64,000 nt of DNA, taken from NCBI RefSeq assembly GCF_008122525.1, contig NZ_VSRV01000001.1:930001-994000 (forward strand), read 5' to 3'. The position numbers and the translations under genes were made by a program. Shown here piece after piece: positions 17,112 through 27,657 of the stretch. The notes under the pieces were generated by a model that searched no databases, was not told the origin of the DNA, and saw nothing but the letters and a program-made list of their open reading frames with translations. The stretch's first letter is position 1. Every line of letters begins with the position of its first letter. The DNA comes from Marinomonas sp. IMCC 4694 (GTDB lineage: Bacteria > Pseudomonadota > Gammaproteobacteria > Pseudomonadales > Marinomonadaceae).

Positions 17112-19424
17112 GTGAAAGTCGTTTCAGCAGTGTTGTTGGCTTTAATAAGCGTGCAAAGTAGTGCGAAAACAGTCGAAGATGTTCGTATTGATGGTTTAGT
17201 TCAAATGCCGTCAACAAGAGCCTTTGATGTCATCGGTTTTAATAAAAGTGAGTCTTATGACGCGAGTAACGTTTATAAAGCGATAAAGTCTCTTTTTAAT
17301 ACGGGCTACTTTAGTGACATCAACGTCTATGAAGAGAACAACGTTTTGGTGTTTGATGTTGCCGAGCGTCCTTCCATTGGTAATTTAACCATTACCGGAA
17401 ATGAGCTCATCAAAACCGAAGATTTAGAGCGTGGGTTAACGCTATCGGGTTTGGAAATTGGTGAAATTTACAAACCAGAAACCTTGAATCAAATTGTACA
17501 AGAGCTCCAGCGCCAGTATTACGCGTTAGGACGCTACAGCGCAAAAGTAGACATTACTGTCGAGGAGATGCCTCGTAATCGAACCGGTATTGTGATTAAT
17601 ATCGACGAGGGTGATACGGCAAAAATTGTACACATTAACATTGTTGGTAATAACGATTTTGATCAGGAGGTCTTAACAAATGCCTTTGAGTCGGCTGAAA
17701 CTGGCTCTTGGAATCCCTTTAGCTCGGCCGACGAATACGCAAAAGCAAAAATTGAAGGTGATATTAATACGTTAAAAAGTTTTTATCTTGATAAGGGCTA
17801 TTTGGATTTTAATGTGGTGTCGAGTCAAGTGAGTTTGTCCTCAGACAAGCGAGATGTTTATATTGTTATTAATGTTGAAGAGGGCAAGCCCTATACGCTG
17901 AACAACATTAGTTTAAGCGGTAGCTTGCCGATTGCCGAAGACAGGGTATGGAAGAAAATCACTCAGCAAAGTGGCGATGTCTTTTCGCGCAGTGAAGTGA
18001 CTCAGATTATTGAAGGTATTTCGACAGAGTTAGGTGATGACGGTTATTTATTTACCAATGTGAACGTTATTCCTGAAAAACTGGATGATCATACCGTCAA
18101 TTTAAGTTATCAAATTGCTCCCGGACCAAAGGTCTATGTGCGCCGCATTACTTTTAGTGGTAATAGTGAAACACAAGATGAAGTGTTGCGACGAGAAATG
18201 ACGCAATTTGAAGGGGCTTTAGCAACACACTCGAAGATACAATCTTCTAAGCGTCGTATCGAGCGTCTTGGTTTCTTTGGCAGTGTTAATCTACGTACTC
18301 GCCCGGTAGCTGGAACGTCTGATCAGGTTGATCTTGATGTTGTGGTTCAGGAGCAGGCGTCTGGCAGCATTCAAGCAAGCATAGGGTATTCGCAAGAAGA
18401 TGGTACCGTATTGGGTTTTGGTATTTCCAAGCGTAACTTTTTAGGCTCTGGTAATAAGTTGTCTTTTAACGCGTCGCGGACGAATCAGACCCAAGATTAC
18501 TCGGTCAGTTACGACAATCCTTACTTTACGGTGGACGGTGTGAGCCGAGGTTTTCAGTTGTTTTACAAAACCAGCGATCATGCGGCTGATGATGTAGAAA
18601 ATTATGACTTAGATGAAATTGGTGCCGGCGTAAGTTATGGTTACCCTATATCCGATACCCAGCGCTTGTCTTTTGGCGTGACGGTAAAAGAAACGACGGT
18701 TAAATTAGGCCATTCTCCGTCAAATGAAACGCAAGATTATGTGGTCAATCAGGGCGATAATTACGATGATGTTATTGCTGCCCTGACTTGGAGTGACAGC
18801 GACCTAGTCGGAGGCGTGTTGCCAACAGACGGCTATTCAACCAAAGCCACATTAGAGGTTGCTTTGCCTGTAGGTGACCAGCAATACACCAAACTGGGGT
18901 TGTCCTCTCAACGTTATTGGAGCTTGACCAATTCGAATTTATGGTTGTTTCGTTTGAAAACGCGATTAGGTTATGGGGCGGGTTATGGCGATACCGATAC
19001 CTTGCCGTTTTTCGAAAATTATTTTGCCGGTGGTTCTTACTCCGTTCGTGGTTATGGTGCATCGTCCCTAGGGCCAAAAAACTCTTATGACAACGCCAGT
19101 ACCTCGACGTCTGCATTAGGCGGAAATATTTTAATTACAGGTACGGCTGAGCTTATCTTTCCGTTGCCGATGGTAGAAGATCACAAGTCGGTCAGAACGG
19201 CCTTGTTTTTAGATGGCGGTAATGTGTTTACGGATACTTGTTTGGTGGGCAACTCACAATGTAATGAAGGGATTGATCCTACCGAGATGCGTTATAGCAT
19301 GGGGTTAAGCTGGACCTGGATAACGCCCATTGCACCCTTGTCTTTTAATTTTGCCAAGCCGATAAATTCCAAGAGTGGTGATAAAACTGACTTTTTCCAG
19401 TTCCAGTTAGGAACGACATTTTAA
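17112..19424 (+). CDS. bamA: Outer-membrane assembly factor BamA
   Basis: 770 residues from a GTG at 17112. This start gives a clean signal peptide (VKVVSAVLLALISVQSSA, then KTVEDV) and sits 8 bases after GAGAGG; the longer frame from 17070 lies inside rseP and hides the signal. Five POTRA domains (about 20-420) precede a 16-strand beta-barrel with the conserved SVRGYGASSLGP motif. BamA folds outer-membrane proteins. The last residue is Phe (GTTF), as expected of a barrel protein. Confidence 0.96.
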   Translation: MKVVSAVLLALISVQSSAKTVEDVRIDGLVQMPSTRAFDVIGFNKSESYDASNVYKAIKSLFNTGYFSDINVYEENNVLVFDVAERPSIGNLTITGNELIKTEDLERGLTLSGLEIGEIYKPETLNQIVQELQRQYYALGRYSAKVDITVEEMPRNRTGIVINIDEGDTAKIVHINIVGNNDFDQEVLTNAFESAETGSWNPFSSADEYAKAKIEGDINTLKSFYLDKGYLDFNVVSSQVSLSSDKRDVYIVINVEEGKPYTLNNISLSGSLPIAEDRVWKKITQQSGDVFSRSEVTQIIEGISTELGDDGYLFTNVNVIPEKLDDHTVNLSYQIAPGPKVYVRRITFSGNSETQDEVLRREMTQFEGALATHSKIQSSKRRIERLGFFGSVNLRTRPVAGTSDQVDLDVVVQEQASGSIQASIGYSQEDGTVLGFGISKRNFLGSGNKLSFNASRTNQTQDYSVSYDNPYFTVDGVSRGFQLFYKTSDHAADDVENYDLDEIGAGVSYGYPISDTQRLSFGVTVKETTVKLGHSPSNETQDYVVNQGDNYDDVIAALTWSDSDLVGGVLPTDGYSTKATLEVALPVGDQQYTKLGLSSQRYWSLTNSNLWLFRLKTRLGYGAGYGDTDTLPFFENYFAGGSYSVRGYGASSLGPKNSYDNASTSTSALGGNILITGTAELIFPLPMVEDHKSVRTALFLDGGNVFTDTCLVGNSQCNEGIDPTEMRYSMGLSWTWITPIAPLSFNFAKPINSKSGDKTDFFQFQLGTTF

Positions 19425-19454
19425 TCTAATATGAATAGTTGATAAGGATTTACA

Positions 19455-19949
19455 ATGAATAGAATCATCGCTGTTATTTTTACTTTCTGTTTTATGGCAC
19501 AGGCTCAGGCGACTGAAATCGCGGTGGTTGATTTTAGGGCGGCTTTGTTAGGAAGCGCTATGGGTCAAGAAGCTGCGAAAATTCCAAAACAAAAAGTGGC
19601 CGAAATGGACGCGCGTTTAAAGCAAGAGCAAGACGCTCTGCAAGCGCAAGCTAATGAGCTAAAGCGTGATGAACTCACCTTATCAAAAGAAGCATTTTCG
19701 GCACGTCGTCAGCAATTAGCGGACAGTGAAAATAAGGTTAGAGCAATGGCGGCGAGCATGCAGCGTCAAGCCAAAGAAATGGAGCAACAGCTCATACAGT
19801 CTTTAACGCCAAAGGGTGAAGCGGCGCTTAAAGCGCTGATTGAAGAGCGTAAGCTGGAGTTGGTGTTAAACAGGCAGCTCAGCCTTTATGCGAATGCCGA
19901 CGCTGATATCACCAATGAGTTAGTGTTGCGAATCAATAAGGAAAACTAA
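19455..19949 (+). CDS. skp: Periplasmic chaperone Skp/OmpH
   Basis: 164 residues. A signal peptide (about 1-19, ending AQAQA) is followed by the conserved EIAVVDFRAALLGS strand and a long charged coiled coil (about 50-125) that forms the tentacles. Skp holds unfolded outer-membrane proteins on their way to BamA, just upstream. It is 3 bases before lpxD, the usual bamA-skp-lpxD order. Confidence 0.94.
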   Translation: MNRIIAVIFTFCFMAQAQATEIAVVDFRAALLGSAMGQEAAKIPKQKVAEMDARLKQEQDALQAQANELKRDELTLSKEAFSARRQQLADSENKVRAMAASMQRQAKEMEQQLIQSLTPKGEAALKALIEERKLELVLNRQLSLYANADADITNELVLRINKEN

Positions 19950-19952
19950 TCT

Positions 19953-20993
19953 ATGAGCCATACGCTAGGGCAGTTGGCGGATAGAGTACAAGGTGAGGTG
20001 AAAGGCCGAGCGGATCTTGTGATTAAACGATTAGGGACGTTAGAAAATGCGACTCATGAGGAGTTGAGTTTTTTAGCCAATCCTAAGTATGAACAGCAAC
20101 TTTTCAGTACATCGGCGGGGGCGGTTTTAGTGAAAACCCACGCGTTGGCTCAGCTGGTTGACAACGCCATCATTGTAGCCAATCCTTATCTAGCTTTTGC
20201 ACACTTGTCCCGTTTGTATGAACCGGTAACACAATGCTGGACCGGTATTCATCACAGTGCCGTTATATCGCATACTGCTGTGTTGGCGGATAATGTGATT
20301 ATCGGACCCAATGTGGTGATTGATGAGGATGTCGTAATCGATGAGGGCACTGTGATTGGTGCTGGTTGTGTGTTGGGTCGGGGTGTCAAAATAGGTAAAC
20401 GTACCCGTCTATATCCCAATGTCACGCTCTATCATGATGTGATCATAGGGTCTGATTGTATTATCCACAGTCAGGTTGTGATTGGGGCTGATGGCTTTGG
20501 CTTTGCTCCAAACAATGGCCGTTGGGAAAAGATCAACCAACTGGGTTCCGTTGAGTTGTGCGATCATGTTGAGATTGGGGCCAGTTCTACCATTGATCGT
20601 GGTGCCATTGAAAATACACACATTGGTTATGGTGTAAAAATAGATAACCAAGTTCAAATTGCTCATAACGTCGTTATTGGCGATAATACCGCCATAGCAT
20701 CGAGCACGGCGATTGCTGGCAGTACTAAAATTGGGTCAAATTGCACTATTTCTGGCTGTGTAGGTATCGCTGGGCATTTGACGATTACCGATCAAGTCCA
20801 TGTGACAGGGATGAGTATGATCAGCCATTCTATACCAGACAGTGGTTCTTATTCGTCCGGAATGGGAATGGAACCAACCAGCAAATGGCGCCGGACGGTG
20901 GCAAGAGTCAGAAGAATTGATGAAATGGCTAAGCAGTTTCTACAACTAAAACAACAGGTTAATAAGCTTTTAGAGAAGGTTGATACTAAATGA
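19953..20993 (+). CDS. lpxD: UDP-3-O-acylglucosamine N-acyltransferase LpxD
   Basis: 346 residues. It adds the N-linked hydroxyacyl chain in lipid A synthesis. An N-terminal uridine-binding domain (about 1-100) is followed by a left-handed beta-helix of hexapeptide repeats (about 105-300), with the active-site region [20 protein letters not shown], and a C-terminal helix. It overlaps fabZ by 4 bases. Confidence 0.96.
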   Translation: MSHTLGQLADRVQGEVKGRADLVIKRLGTLENATHEELSFLANPKYEQQLFSTSAGAVLVKTHALAQLVDNAIIVANPYLAFAHLSRLYEPVTQCWTGIHHSAVISHTAVLADNVIIGPNVVIDEDVVIDEGTVIGAGCVLGRGVKIGKRTRLYPNVTLYHDVIIGSDCIIHSQVVIGADGFGFAPNNGRWEKINQLGSVELCDHVEIGASSTIDRGAIENTHIGYGVKIDNQVQIAHNVVIGDNTAIASSTAIAGSTKIGSNCTISGCVGIAGHLTITDQVHVTGMSMISHSIPDSGSYSSGMGMEPTSKWRRTVARVRRIDEMAKQFLQLKQQVNKLLEKVDTK

Positions 20994-21427
20994 TGGATGT
21001 AAATGAAATCCGCCAATACTTACCACATAGATACCCATTTTTGTTGGTGGATCGTGTTATTGAGTTAAACTTAAAAGAGTCCATTGTTGCGTATAAGAAT
21101 GTCACGATTAATGAGCCGTTTTTTAATGGGCATTTTCCTGATCATCCGGTTATGCCAGGCGTATTGATTATTGAAGCGATGGCACAAGCCGCTGGCATTC
21201 TAGGTTTTAAAACCATGGATAAAAAGCCCGAAGATGGCTCTATTTACTATTTTGTTGGCTCTGACAAGGCACGTTTTAAGCGTCCAGTCGTGCCAGGTGA
21301 TCGATTACAACTAGAAGCTAAAATTATCACAGAAAAGCGTGGTATCTGGAAATTTGAGTGTAGAGCAACGGTTGACGGTGAGTTAGCCTGTTCTGCGACT
21401 ATTCTGTGTGCTGACAGGAAAATATAG
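20990..21427 (+). CDS. fabZ: 3-hydroxyacyl-ACP dehydratase FabZ
   Basis: 145 residues, hot-dog fold. It dehydrates beta-hydroxyacyl-ACP in fatty-acid elongation and competes with LpxA for hydroxymyristoyl-ACP. The catalytic pair is visible: H48 in [12 protein letters not shown] and E62 in LIIEAMAQ. The ATG overlaps the lpxD end, and its stop overlaps the GTG of lpxA, so translation is probably coupled. Confidence 0.96.
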   Translation: MMDVNEIRQYLPHRYPFLLVDRVIELNLKESIVAYKNVTINEPFFNGHFPDHPVMPGVLIIEAMAQAAGILGFKTMDKKPEDGSIYYFVGSDKARFKRPVVPGDRLQLEAKIITEKRGIWKFECRATVDGELACSATILCADRKI

Positions 21428-22203
21428 TGTTGATACATCCAACGGCGTTAATTGATTCGAAAGCAGAGATTGATTCCAGCGTGGAAATTGGTCCTTTTTG
21501 TGTGATCGGGCCGAATGTGAAGATTGGTGCTCGCAGTATTATTAAGTCTCATGTTGTTATTAATGGTGATACTACTATTGGCTCTAATAACGAGATTTAT
21601 CAGTTCGCTTCGGTTGGAGAAGCAAATCAAGATAAAAAGTACAAGGGTGAACCGACCCAGTTGGTGATTGGTGATGGGAATGTGATTCGTGAAAACGCAA
21701 CCATCCATCGTGGCACGGTGCAAGATAATGGCATTACCTTGATTGGAGACCATAATTTATTCATGGCCAGTACGCATGTTGGTCACGATTGTAAGGTGGG
21801 TGATCATAATATTATGGCGAATTTTGCGGCATTGGCTGGTCACGTTACCGTGGGCGACTACGTTATTCTTGGTGGTTACACTGGCATTCATCAATTCTGT
21901 CAGGTTAATTCATTTAGCATGTGTGGCATGGGTTCCATGGTGTCTAAAGACGTGCCGCGTTACATCATGGTGTCTGGGAATCCAGCTAAAGCCCACGGAA
22001 TGAATTTTGAAGGGATGCGACGTCGTGGTGTGCCTGCTGAGGTGATTCGTTCGTTGCGTTCCGCTTACAAAGCGATTTACTTAAAAGGTTCGACGTTAGA
22101 GTCTGCGCTGATTGACTTAGAGAGAAGTGATAAATTTCATATTCCTGAAGTAGCGGAGTTTATTGCTTCTATACGGCGTTCAAAACGTGGCATTGTCCGA
22201 TAG
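21427..22203 (+). CDS. lpxA: UDP-N-acetylglucosamine acyltransferase LpxA
   Basis: 258 residues, starting with GTG overlapping the fabZ TAG by one base. It is the first lipid A enzyme. A hexapeptide beta-helix fills residues 1-185, with the catalytic His at about 120 in THVGHDCKVGDHN, and a helical C-terminus follows. A terminator lies immediately downstream, so lpxB may have its own promoter or depend on read-through. Confidence 0.96.
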   Translation: MLIHPTALIDSKAEIDSSVEIGPFCVIGPNVKIGARSIIKSHVVINGDTTIGSNNEIYQFASVGEANQDKKYKGEPTQLVIGDGNVIRENATIHRGTVQDNGITLIGDHNLFMASTHVGHDCKVGDHNIMANFAALAGHVTVGDYVILGGYTGIHQFCQVNSFSMCGMGSMVSKDVPRYIMVSGNPAKAHGMNFEGMRRRGVPAEVIRSLRSAYKAIYLKGSTLESALIDLERSDKFHIPEVAEFIASIRRSKRGIVR

Positions 22204-22219
22204 GATCTATGTGTTAAAA

Positions 22220-22248
22220 GAAAACCCCGGACTGTTTCGGGGTTTTTT
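22220..22248 (+). terminator. Rho-independent terminator between lpxA and lpxB
   Basis: AAAACCCCG (22221-22229) pairs with CGGGGTTTT (22238-22246), an 8-base loop, then T-rich. In many gammaproteobacteria lpxA-lpxB are contiguous without a terminator. Confidence 0.88.
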
Positions 22249-22266
22249 ATTATTAGAGGTTTATAC

Positions 22267-23454
22267 ATGCAAAACACGTCTGCAACACGTTATGTGTTGG
22301 TGGCTGGCGAGGCATCAGGTGACATTTTAGGTGCCAACTTAATGATGCACTTAAAGCGACTGCAACCTGATGCTTTGTTTGAAGGCATCGGTGGGCCTCT
22401 CATGGAAGCTCAAGGTTTAAAAAGTATGGTTCCCATGGATCGATTGTCCGTGATGGGGTTAGTGGAGGTCTTGGGGCGTTTAAGAGAGTTGCTGGGTATT
22501 CGTAAGCGTGTGTATCAGTTCTGTTTGAAATACCCACCGACCGCGTTTATTGGTATCGACTCGCCCGATTTTAACCTACCGTTGGCGAAAAAACTCAAGC
22601 AAGCGGGCATTCCTACTGTCCATTATGTTAGCCCTTCTGTGTGGGCATGGCGTCAAAAACGTATTTTTAACATCCAAAAATCCGTCGATCTGATGTTGGC
22701 ATTGTTTCCTTTTGAATTGCCAATTTACCATCAACACGCTATCCCTGTAGTCTGTGTCGGTCACACTCTAGCGGACGATATTCCGTTGGAGAGTGATGCT
22801 CAGGTGGCCAGAAAAACGCTCAAATTAGAGGGGCTAAAAGGCCCCGTATTTGGCATTTTACCAGGATCCCGTGAAGGAGAAGTGTCTCGTTTGGCGCCTC
22901 TTTTTATCGATACGATTAAGATTCTTCAACAACATGAGCCTAATGCGACGTTTTTAATACCCGCTTCAAACCAAGCGCGTCGTGAGCAAATTGACACCCT
23001 GTTGCAGGGCAGCAACACCAACACCATTCTAATTGACGGTCAATCACGCACCGTGATGGCAGCCTCAGATGCTATTTTATTGGCATCAGGCACAGCGGCC
23101 TTAGAGGCCATGTTAGTAAAGCGCCCCATGGTGGTGTCGTATCGGTTGAATAAACTGACCTTCGCCATTATGTCCAGAATGATAAAAGTGCCTTATGTGT
23201 CGTTACCGAATTTATTAGCGAATGCGCCCTTGGTGCCGGAGTTGCTGCAAGACGAGGCTGTGCCCGACAATTTAGCCCGTCAATTACTGGAAACTTGGCA
23301 CTCGTTTGTTGGCGATAAAAACAGACAAGCCAAGTACCTAGAATTGCATAACATGCTGCGTAAAAACGCGGGTGAAACGGGCGCGAAAGCCATTGTCTCT
23401 ATGCTTGAGAAACGTTTGTTATTAGGCGTTGTTACGCAGGAGACGTCATCATAA
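22267..23454 (+). CDS. lpxB: Lipid-A-disaccharide synthase LpxB
   Basis: 395 residues, GT19 glycosyltransferase. It joins UDP-2,3-diacylglucosamine and lipid X. Conserved: [15 protein letters not shown] near the start, [23 protein letters not shown] and LPGSREGEV. An AGAGG site precedes the ATG. The stop overlaps the rnhB start (TAATG). Confidence 0.96.
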   Translation: MQNTSATRYVLVAGEASGDILGANLMMHLKRLQPDALFEGIGGPLMEAQGLKSMVPMDRLSVMGLVEVLGRLRELLGIRKRVYQFCLKYPPTAFIGIDSPDFNLPLAKKLKQAGIPTVHYVSPSVWAWRQKRIFNIQKSVDLMLALFPFELPIYHQHAIPVVCVGHTLADDIPLESDAQVARKTLKLEGLKGPVFGILPGSREGEVSRLAPLFIDTIKILQQHEPNATFLIPASNQARREQIDTLLQGSNTNTILIDGQSRTVMAASDAILLASGTAALEAMLVKRPMVVSYRLNKLTFAIMSRMIKVPYVSLPNLLANAPLVPELLQDEAVPDNLARQLLETWHSFVGDKNRQAKYLELHNMLRKNAGETGAKAIVSMLEKRLLLGVVTQETSS

Positions 23455-24053
23455 TGGAGTCCTTTGTCAGCCAAATATACTTTGGAGACTTACTTGCTGG
23501 CACCGACGAAGCAGGGAGAGGACCGCTGGCGGGTGAAGTTGTCGCAGCGGCCGTGATTTTAGACCCACAGCGTCCTATTGTCGGGTTAGCGGACTCTAAA
23601 AAACTCAGTGAAAAGAAACGTGAAGCCCTATTTGTCGAAATTCAAGACAAGGCATTGGCTTACGCCGTGGCCAGTGCGAGCATAGAGGAAATTGACGACC
23701 TCAATATTCTGCACGCCAGCATGTTAGCCATGTCGCGAGCGGTGGCAGCGTTGCCTATTATGCCAGAGCACGTATTAGTCGATGGTAATCGGTTACCGGT
23801 CAATTTGCCATGTCCAGCAGAAGCGGTGGTAAAGGGGGATGCGCGCCAAGCGGCTATTTCTGCAGCGTCTATTTTGGCCAAAGTCACCCGCGATCGAGAC
23901 ATTGTAAAAGCAGCGGCCATGTACCCAGAATATGGCTTTGAAAAACACAAAGGTTACCCCACGGCTCAGCACCTTGAAGCGCTACGCTTACATGGTGTTA
24001 CGCCGATTCATCGTCGCAGTTTTGGCCCCGTTAAAAAGATAATAGAGGGATAA
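23454..24053 (+). CDS. rnhB: Ribonuclease HII
   Basis: 199 residues. It removes RNA from RNA-DNA hybrids and incises at single ribonucleotides. The N-terminal [20 protein letters not shown] has the acidic pair D18/E19; VDGNRLP and [21 protein letters not shown] carry further catalytic residues. It ends 4 bases before dnaE. Confidence 0.96.
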   Translation: MESFVSQIYFGDLLAGTDEAGRGPLAGEVVAAAVILDPQRPIVGLADSKKLSEKKREALFVEIQDKALAYAVASASIEEIDDLNILHASMLAMSRAVAALPIMPEHVLVDGNRLPVNLPCPAEAVVKGDARQAAISAASILAKVTRDRDIVKAAAMYPEYGFEKHKGYPTAQHLEALRLHGVTPIHRRSFGPVKKIIEG

Positions 24054-24057
24054 AAGC

Positions 24058-27000
24058 ATGTCCGCATCGTTTATACATTTACGAGTACATACTGAGTTTT
24101 CTTTAGTGGATGGCTTGGTCAAAATCAAAGGCTTGCTTGGTACGACAGAGTTCATGTCGATGCCAGCCGTTGCCGTCACCGATGAAAATAACCTATGTGG
24201 TTTTGTGCGTTTTTACAAAGGCGCGATGGAAAAAGGCATTAAGCCAATTTGTGGTGTCGATGTGGTGGTGGCCGAAGACGACGAAGTAGGGTCGCGTTAT
24301 CGCCTGACATTATTGGCTATGTCCAATCTGGGCTATAAAAACATCATAAATGTTATTTCCAAAGGGTATCAGTTAGGACAATCGGAAGGCCGTCCGATTG
24401 TACAAAGAGAATGGATTGAAGATTGCAGCGACGACATTATTGCTTTGTCTGGTGCGGGCTTTGGTGACGTGGGTTTGTTGTTGCAAAAAGGCCGATCAGA
24501 TCAAGCAGAAATACGTTTAGCGCATTGGATGTCTGTGTTTCCGAATCGCTTTTATGTCGAGTTGCAACGTACCAGTCGCGCCGGTGAAGAAAGCTACATA
24601 CATGCGGTCGTGCCGCTTGCGACAGCGTTGGGCTGCCCCGTAGTCGCAACCAATGATGTGCGTTTCTTAAAACGGGAAAACTTTGAAGCCCACGAGGCTC
24701 GGGTGTGCATACATGATGGGGTGACGTTGGACGACCCTCGTCGAAAGCGCCGCTACACTGAAGAGCAATACTTCAAAACGCCTGACGAGATGGAAGCACT
24801 ATTTGCCGATATTCCCGAAGCGCTAGAGAACACGATAGAAATTGCCAAACGTTGCAGCGTGGATGTGTTATTAGGTAAGTACTTTTTGCCGGACTATCCC
24901 GTACCAGACGGCATGACAATGGACAGCTTTTTTAGCCAATTGTCTTACGAGGGCTTAAAAGAGCGTTTTGATTTCTTGACGAAAAAATACGGTGAGCGCA
25001 TTGAAAAGCGTCGACAAGAGTACTGGGATCGATTGGATTTTGAATTAACCATTATTAATCAAATGGGGTTCCCAGGTTACTTTTTGATCGTAATGGACTT
25101 TATTCAGTGGGCAAAAGACAACGACATACCAGTAGGGCCTGGTCGTGGTTCTGGTGCAGGCTCTTTAGTCGCTTACGCGTTAAAAATTACCGATCTTGAC
25201 CCGCTTGAATACGATTTGCTATTCGAGCGATTCCTTAACCCCGAGCGGGTGTCCATGCCTGATTTCGACATCGATTTCTGTATGGAGAATCGTGACCGCG
25301 TAATCGACTATGTGTCTCGTACTTACGGTCGCGATGCGGTGTCGCAGATTATTACTTTTGGTGCCATGGCAGCAAAAGCCGTGGTGCGTGATGTGGCGCG
25401 GGTTCAGGGTAAGCCTTACAGCTTGGGCGATAAATTGTCGAAATTGATCCCGTTTGAAATTGGAATGACGCTGAAAAAGGCCCTTGAGGAAGAGCCGGCG
25501 CTGCCCGAGTTTCTGGCCGGTGATGAAGATGCGGCCGAAGTCATGGAAATGGCGATTTCGCTAGAGGGCGTGGTGCGTAACTTTGGTAAGCACGCCGGTG
25601 GTGTGGTGATTGCGCCAACCAAATTGATTGACTTTGCTCCGCTGTACTGTGAAGAAGACGGCTCGGGTTTGGTGACTCAGTACGATAAAAACGACGTTGA
25701 GGAAGCCGGTTTAGTTAAGTTTGACTTCTTGGGGTTGAAAACTCTGACGGTAGTGGACTGGGCGGTGAAAAACATCGACGCGATCAATGCGCTCGAAGGC
25801 AAACCACCATTGGACATTGCGCTGATCGATTTGGAAGACAAGTCTACCTATGATTTGCTGAAGCGTGCTGAAACTACCGCGGTGTTCCAGCTGGAATCTC
25901 GCGGTATGAAAGAGCTGATCAAAAAGCTGTTGCCATCGCGTTTTGAAGATATTATCGCCTTGGTGGCCTTGTATCGTCCGGGTCCGTTGGGCTCCGGCAT
26001 GGTAGATGACTTTATCAACCGTAAACACGGTCGAGCCGAACTGTCGTTCCCTCATTCTGACTACCAGCACAGCGATTTGATTCCCGTGTTGGAGCCAACC
26101 TATGGCGTTATCTTGTACCAAGAGCAAGTGATGCAGATTGCTCAGGTATTGGCGAAATTCTCTTTGGGTGGCGCCGATTTGTTGCGTCGAGCTATGGGTA
26201 AAAAGAAAGCCGAAGTCATGGCGGAGCAGCGTCTGATTTTCATGGAAGGGGCGTTTAAAAATAATGTCGACCGTGACCTTTCCGGTAATATTTTTGACTT
26301 GATGGAAAAGTTTGCGGGCTACGGTTTTAATAAATCACACTCTGCCGCCTATGCTTTGGTGTCTTATCAAACCGCGTGGTTGAAAAACCATTATCCAGCG
26401 CCATTCATGGCGGCGGTGTTGTCAGCCGATATGCAGAACACCGATAAGATTGTTATCTTCATCGAGGAATGTCGCTCAATGAAATTGGCACTGGAATTAC
26501 CCAATGTCAATGAATCGGTATTCAAGTTTACGGTGAATCCTAAAGGCGCCATTGTGTATGGCCTTGGTGCCATTAAAGGGGTGGGTGAAGGCCCTATTGA
26601 AGCCATTGTTGAGGCGCGTAAAGAAGGGCCTTTTGAGCATATATTTGATTTTTGTCAGCGAGTCGGTCGTAAGGTCAATAAGCGTGTGATGGAGGCTTTA
26701 GTGCGCTCCGGTGCGTTTGATAGCATAGGACCAAATCGCGCGACCTTGTTTGCATGTATCGATGAAGCGCTTAAAAGAGCGGTGCAAGATGCAAAAAACC
26801 AAGACGCTGGTATGATGGATTTATTCGGCATCGCGGTTGAAGACAATACGGAAGACGCCTACAAAGACGTCGGCATTCAGCACGAATGGCCTGGGCGTCA
26901 GCGTTTAGATGGTGAAAAAGACACTTTGGGCTTGTATGTTACTGGCCACCCCATTGACGAATACGAAAAAGAGATTCGTCGCTTTGCTCGTGCAAAGATT

Positions 27001-27534
27001 GTTGATCTACAACCAAAGCGTGGCGATACGCAAATTATGGCAGGGTTGATTGTTGATTTGCGTATTACGAAAAGCAAAAAAGGCGGCAATATTGCCTTTG
27101 TGACCTTAGATGATCGTTCCGCTCGCATTGAAGTTACGGTGTTTCCAGACAATTACGACAGTTTTAAACACGCCATTGTGAAAGATGAAGTGGTTGTGGT
27201 GGAAGGTGAGATTACGGTGGATGAATTTCGTGGCGGGCAAAAAGTCATCGCGCGAAATATTCTTGATATTGCACAAGCAAGGATTCGGTACGTTGAAGCG
27301 CTGCGAATAACGTGGACATCCGAGACGGTCACCCCCGAGGACATTCAAACCTTAGCGCGGCATATGGCGTCATATCGTGGTGACGGTTGTGATGTGGTGG
27401 TCAGCTTTGATGCGGCTCAAGCCTGCGGTGATATTCGTTTGGGGGCGAGTTGGAAAGTTCGACCCGAGGACGAATTAATTCACCAACTGCAGAAACAATA
27501 CGGTAAACAAAATGTTCAGTTAGTGTATAATTAA
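24058..27534 (+). CDS. dnaE: DNA polymerase III alpha subunit
   Basis: 1158 residues, full-length replicative polymerase. Domains in order: PHP (about 5-210), polymerase palm with the catalytic aspartates in PDFDIDFC (D402 and D404), fingers, tandem HhH (about 830-900), an OB domain (about 990-1080) and a C-terminal tau-binding region. The rnhB-dnaE-accA order matches pseudomonads. Confidence 0.97.
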   Translation: MSASFIHLRVHTEFSLVDGLVKIKGLLGTTEFMSMPAVAVTDENNLCGFVRFYKGAMEKGIKPICGVDVVVAEDDEVGSRYRLTLLAMSNLGYKNIINVISKGYQLGQSEGRPIVQREWIEDCSDDIIALSGAGFGDVGLLLQKGRSDQAEIRLAHWMSVFPNRFYVELQRTSRAGEESYIHAVVPLATALGCPVVATNDVRFLKRENFEAHEARVCIHDGVTLDDPRRKRRYTEEQYFKTPDEMEALFADIPEALENTIEIAKRCSVDVLLGKYFLPDYPVPDGMTMDSFFSQLSYEGLKERFDFLTKKYGERIEKRRQEYWDRLDFELTIINQMGFPGYFLIVMDFIQWAKDNDIPVGPGRGSGAGSLVAYALKITDLDPLEYDLLFERFLNPERVSMPDFDIDFCMENRDRVIDYVSRTYGRDAVSQIITFGAMAAKAVVRDVARVQGKPYSLGDKLSKLIPFEIGMTLKKALEEEPALPEFLAGDEDAAEVMEMAISLEGVVRNFGKHAGGVVIAPTKLIDFAPLYCEEDGSGLVTQYDKNDVEEAGLVKFDFLGLKTLTVVDWAVKNIDAINALEGKPPLDIALIDLEDKSTYDLLKRAETTAVFQLESRGMKELIKKLLPSRFEDIIALVALYRPGPLGSGMVDDFINRKHGRAELSFPHSDYQHSDLIPVLEPTYGVILYQEQVMQIAQVLAKFSLGGADLLRRAMGKKKAEVMAEQRLIFMEGAFKNNVDRDLSGNIFDLMEKFAGYGFNKSHSAAYALVSYQTAWLKNHYPAPFMAAVLSADMQNTDKIVIFIEECRSMKLALELPNVNESVFKFTVNPKGAIVYGLGAIKGVGEGPIEAIVEARKEGPFEHIFDFCQRVGRKVNKRVMEALVRSGAFDSIGPNRATLFACIDEALKRAVQDAKNQDAGMMDLFGIAVEDNTEDAYKDVGIQHEWPGRQRLDGEKDTLGLYVTGHPIDEYEKEIRRFARAKIVDLQPKRGDTQIMAGLIVDLRITKSKKGGNIAFVTLDDRSARIEVTVFPDNYDSFKHAIVKDEVVVVEGEITVDEFRGGQKVIARNILDIAQARIRYVEALRITWTSETVTPEDIQTLARHMASYRGDGCDVVVSFDAAQACGDIRLGASWKVRPEDELIHQLQKQYGKQNVQLVYN

Positions 27535-27657
27535 TCTCATTTATTACTTTCGCAATGAAATTTGACGTAGAGACACGCTTATACAGAGCTGTAGAGCGAA
27601 TGGCTTCGGCCTTCTGTCTTTGAATTTGATGGCAACCAAACAGTAGTGTAATTAAAC

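Noticed and set aside
25711..26127. 138-codon frame antisense to dnaE
   Set aside because: It is a shadow of conserved DnaE palm/fingers codons and shows no independent features.
27535..27657. GGCTTCGGCC mini-hairpin before accA as a terminator or riboswitch
   Set aside because: The stem is only three pairs, no T-run follows and no known fold is visible.
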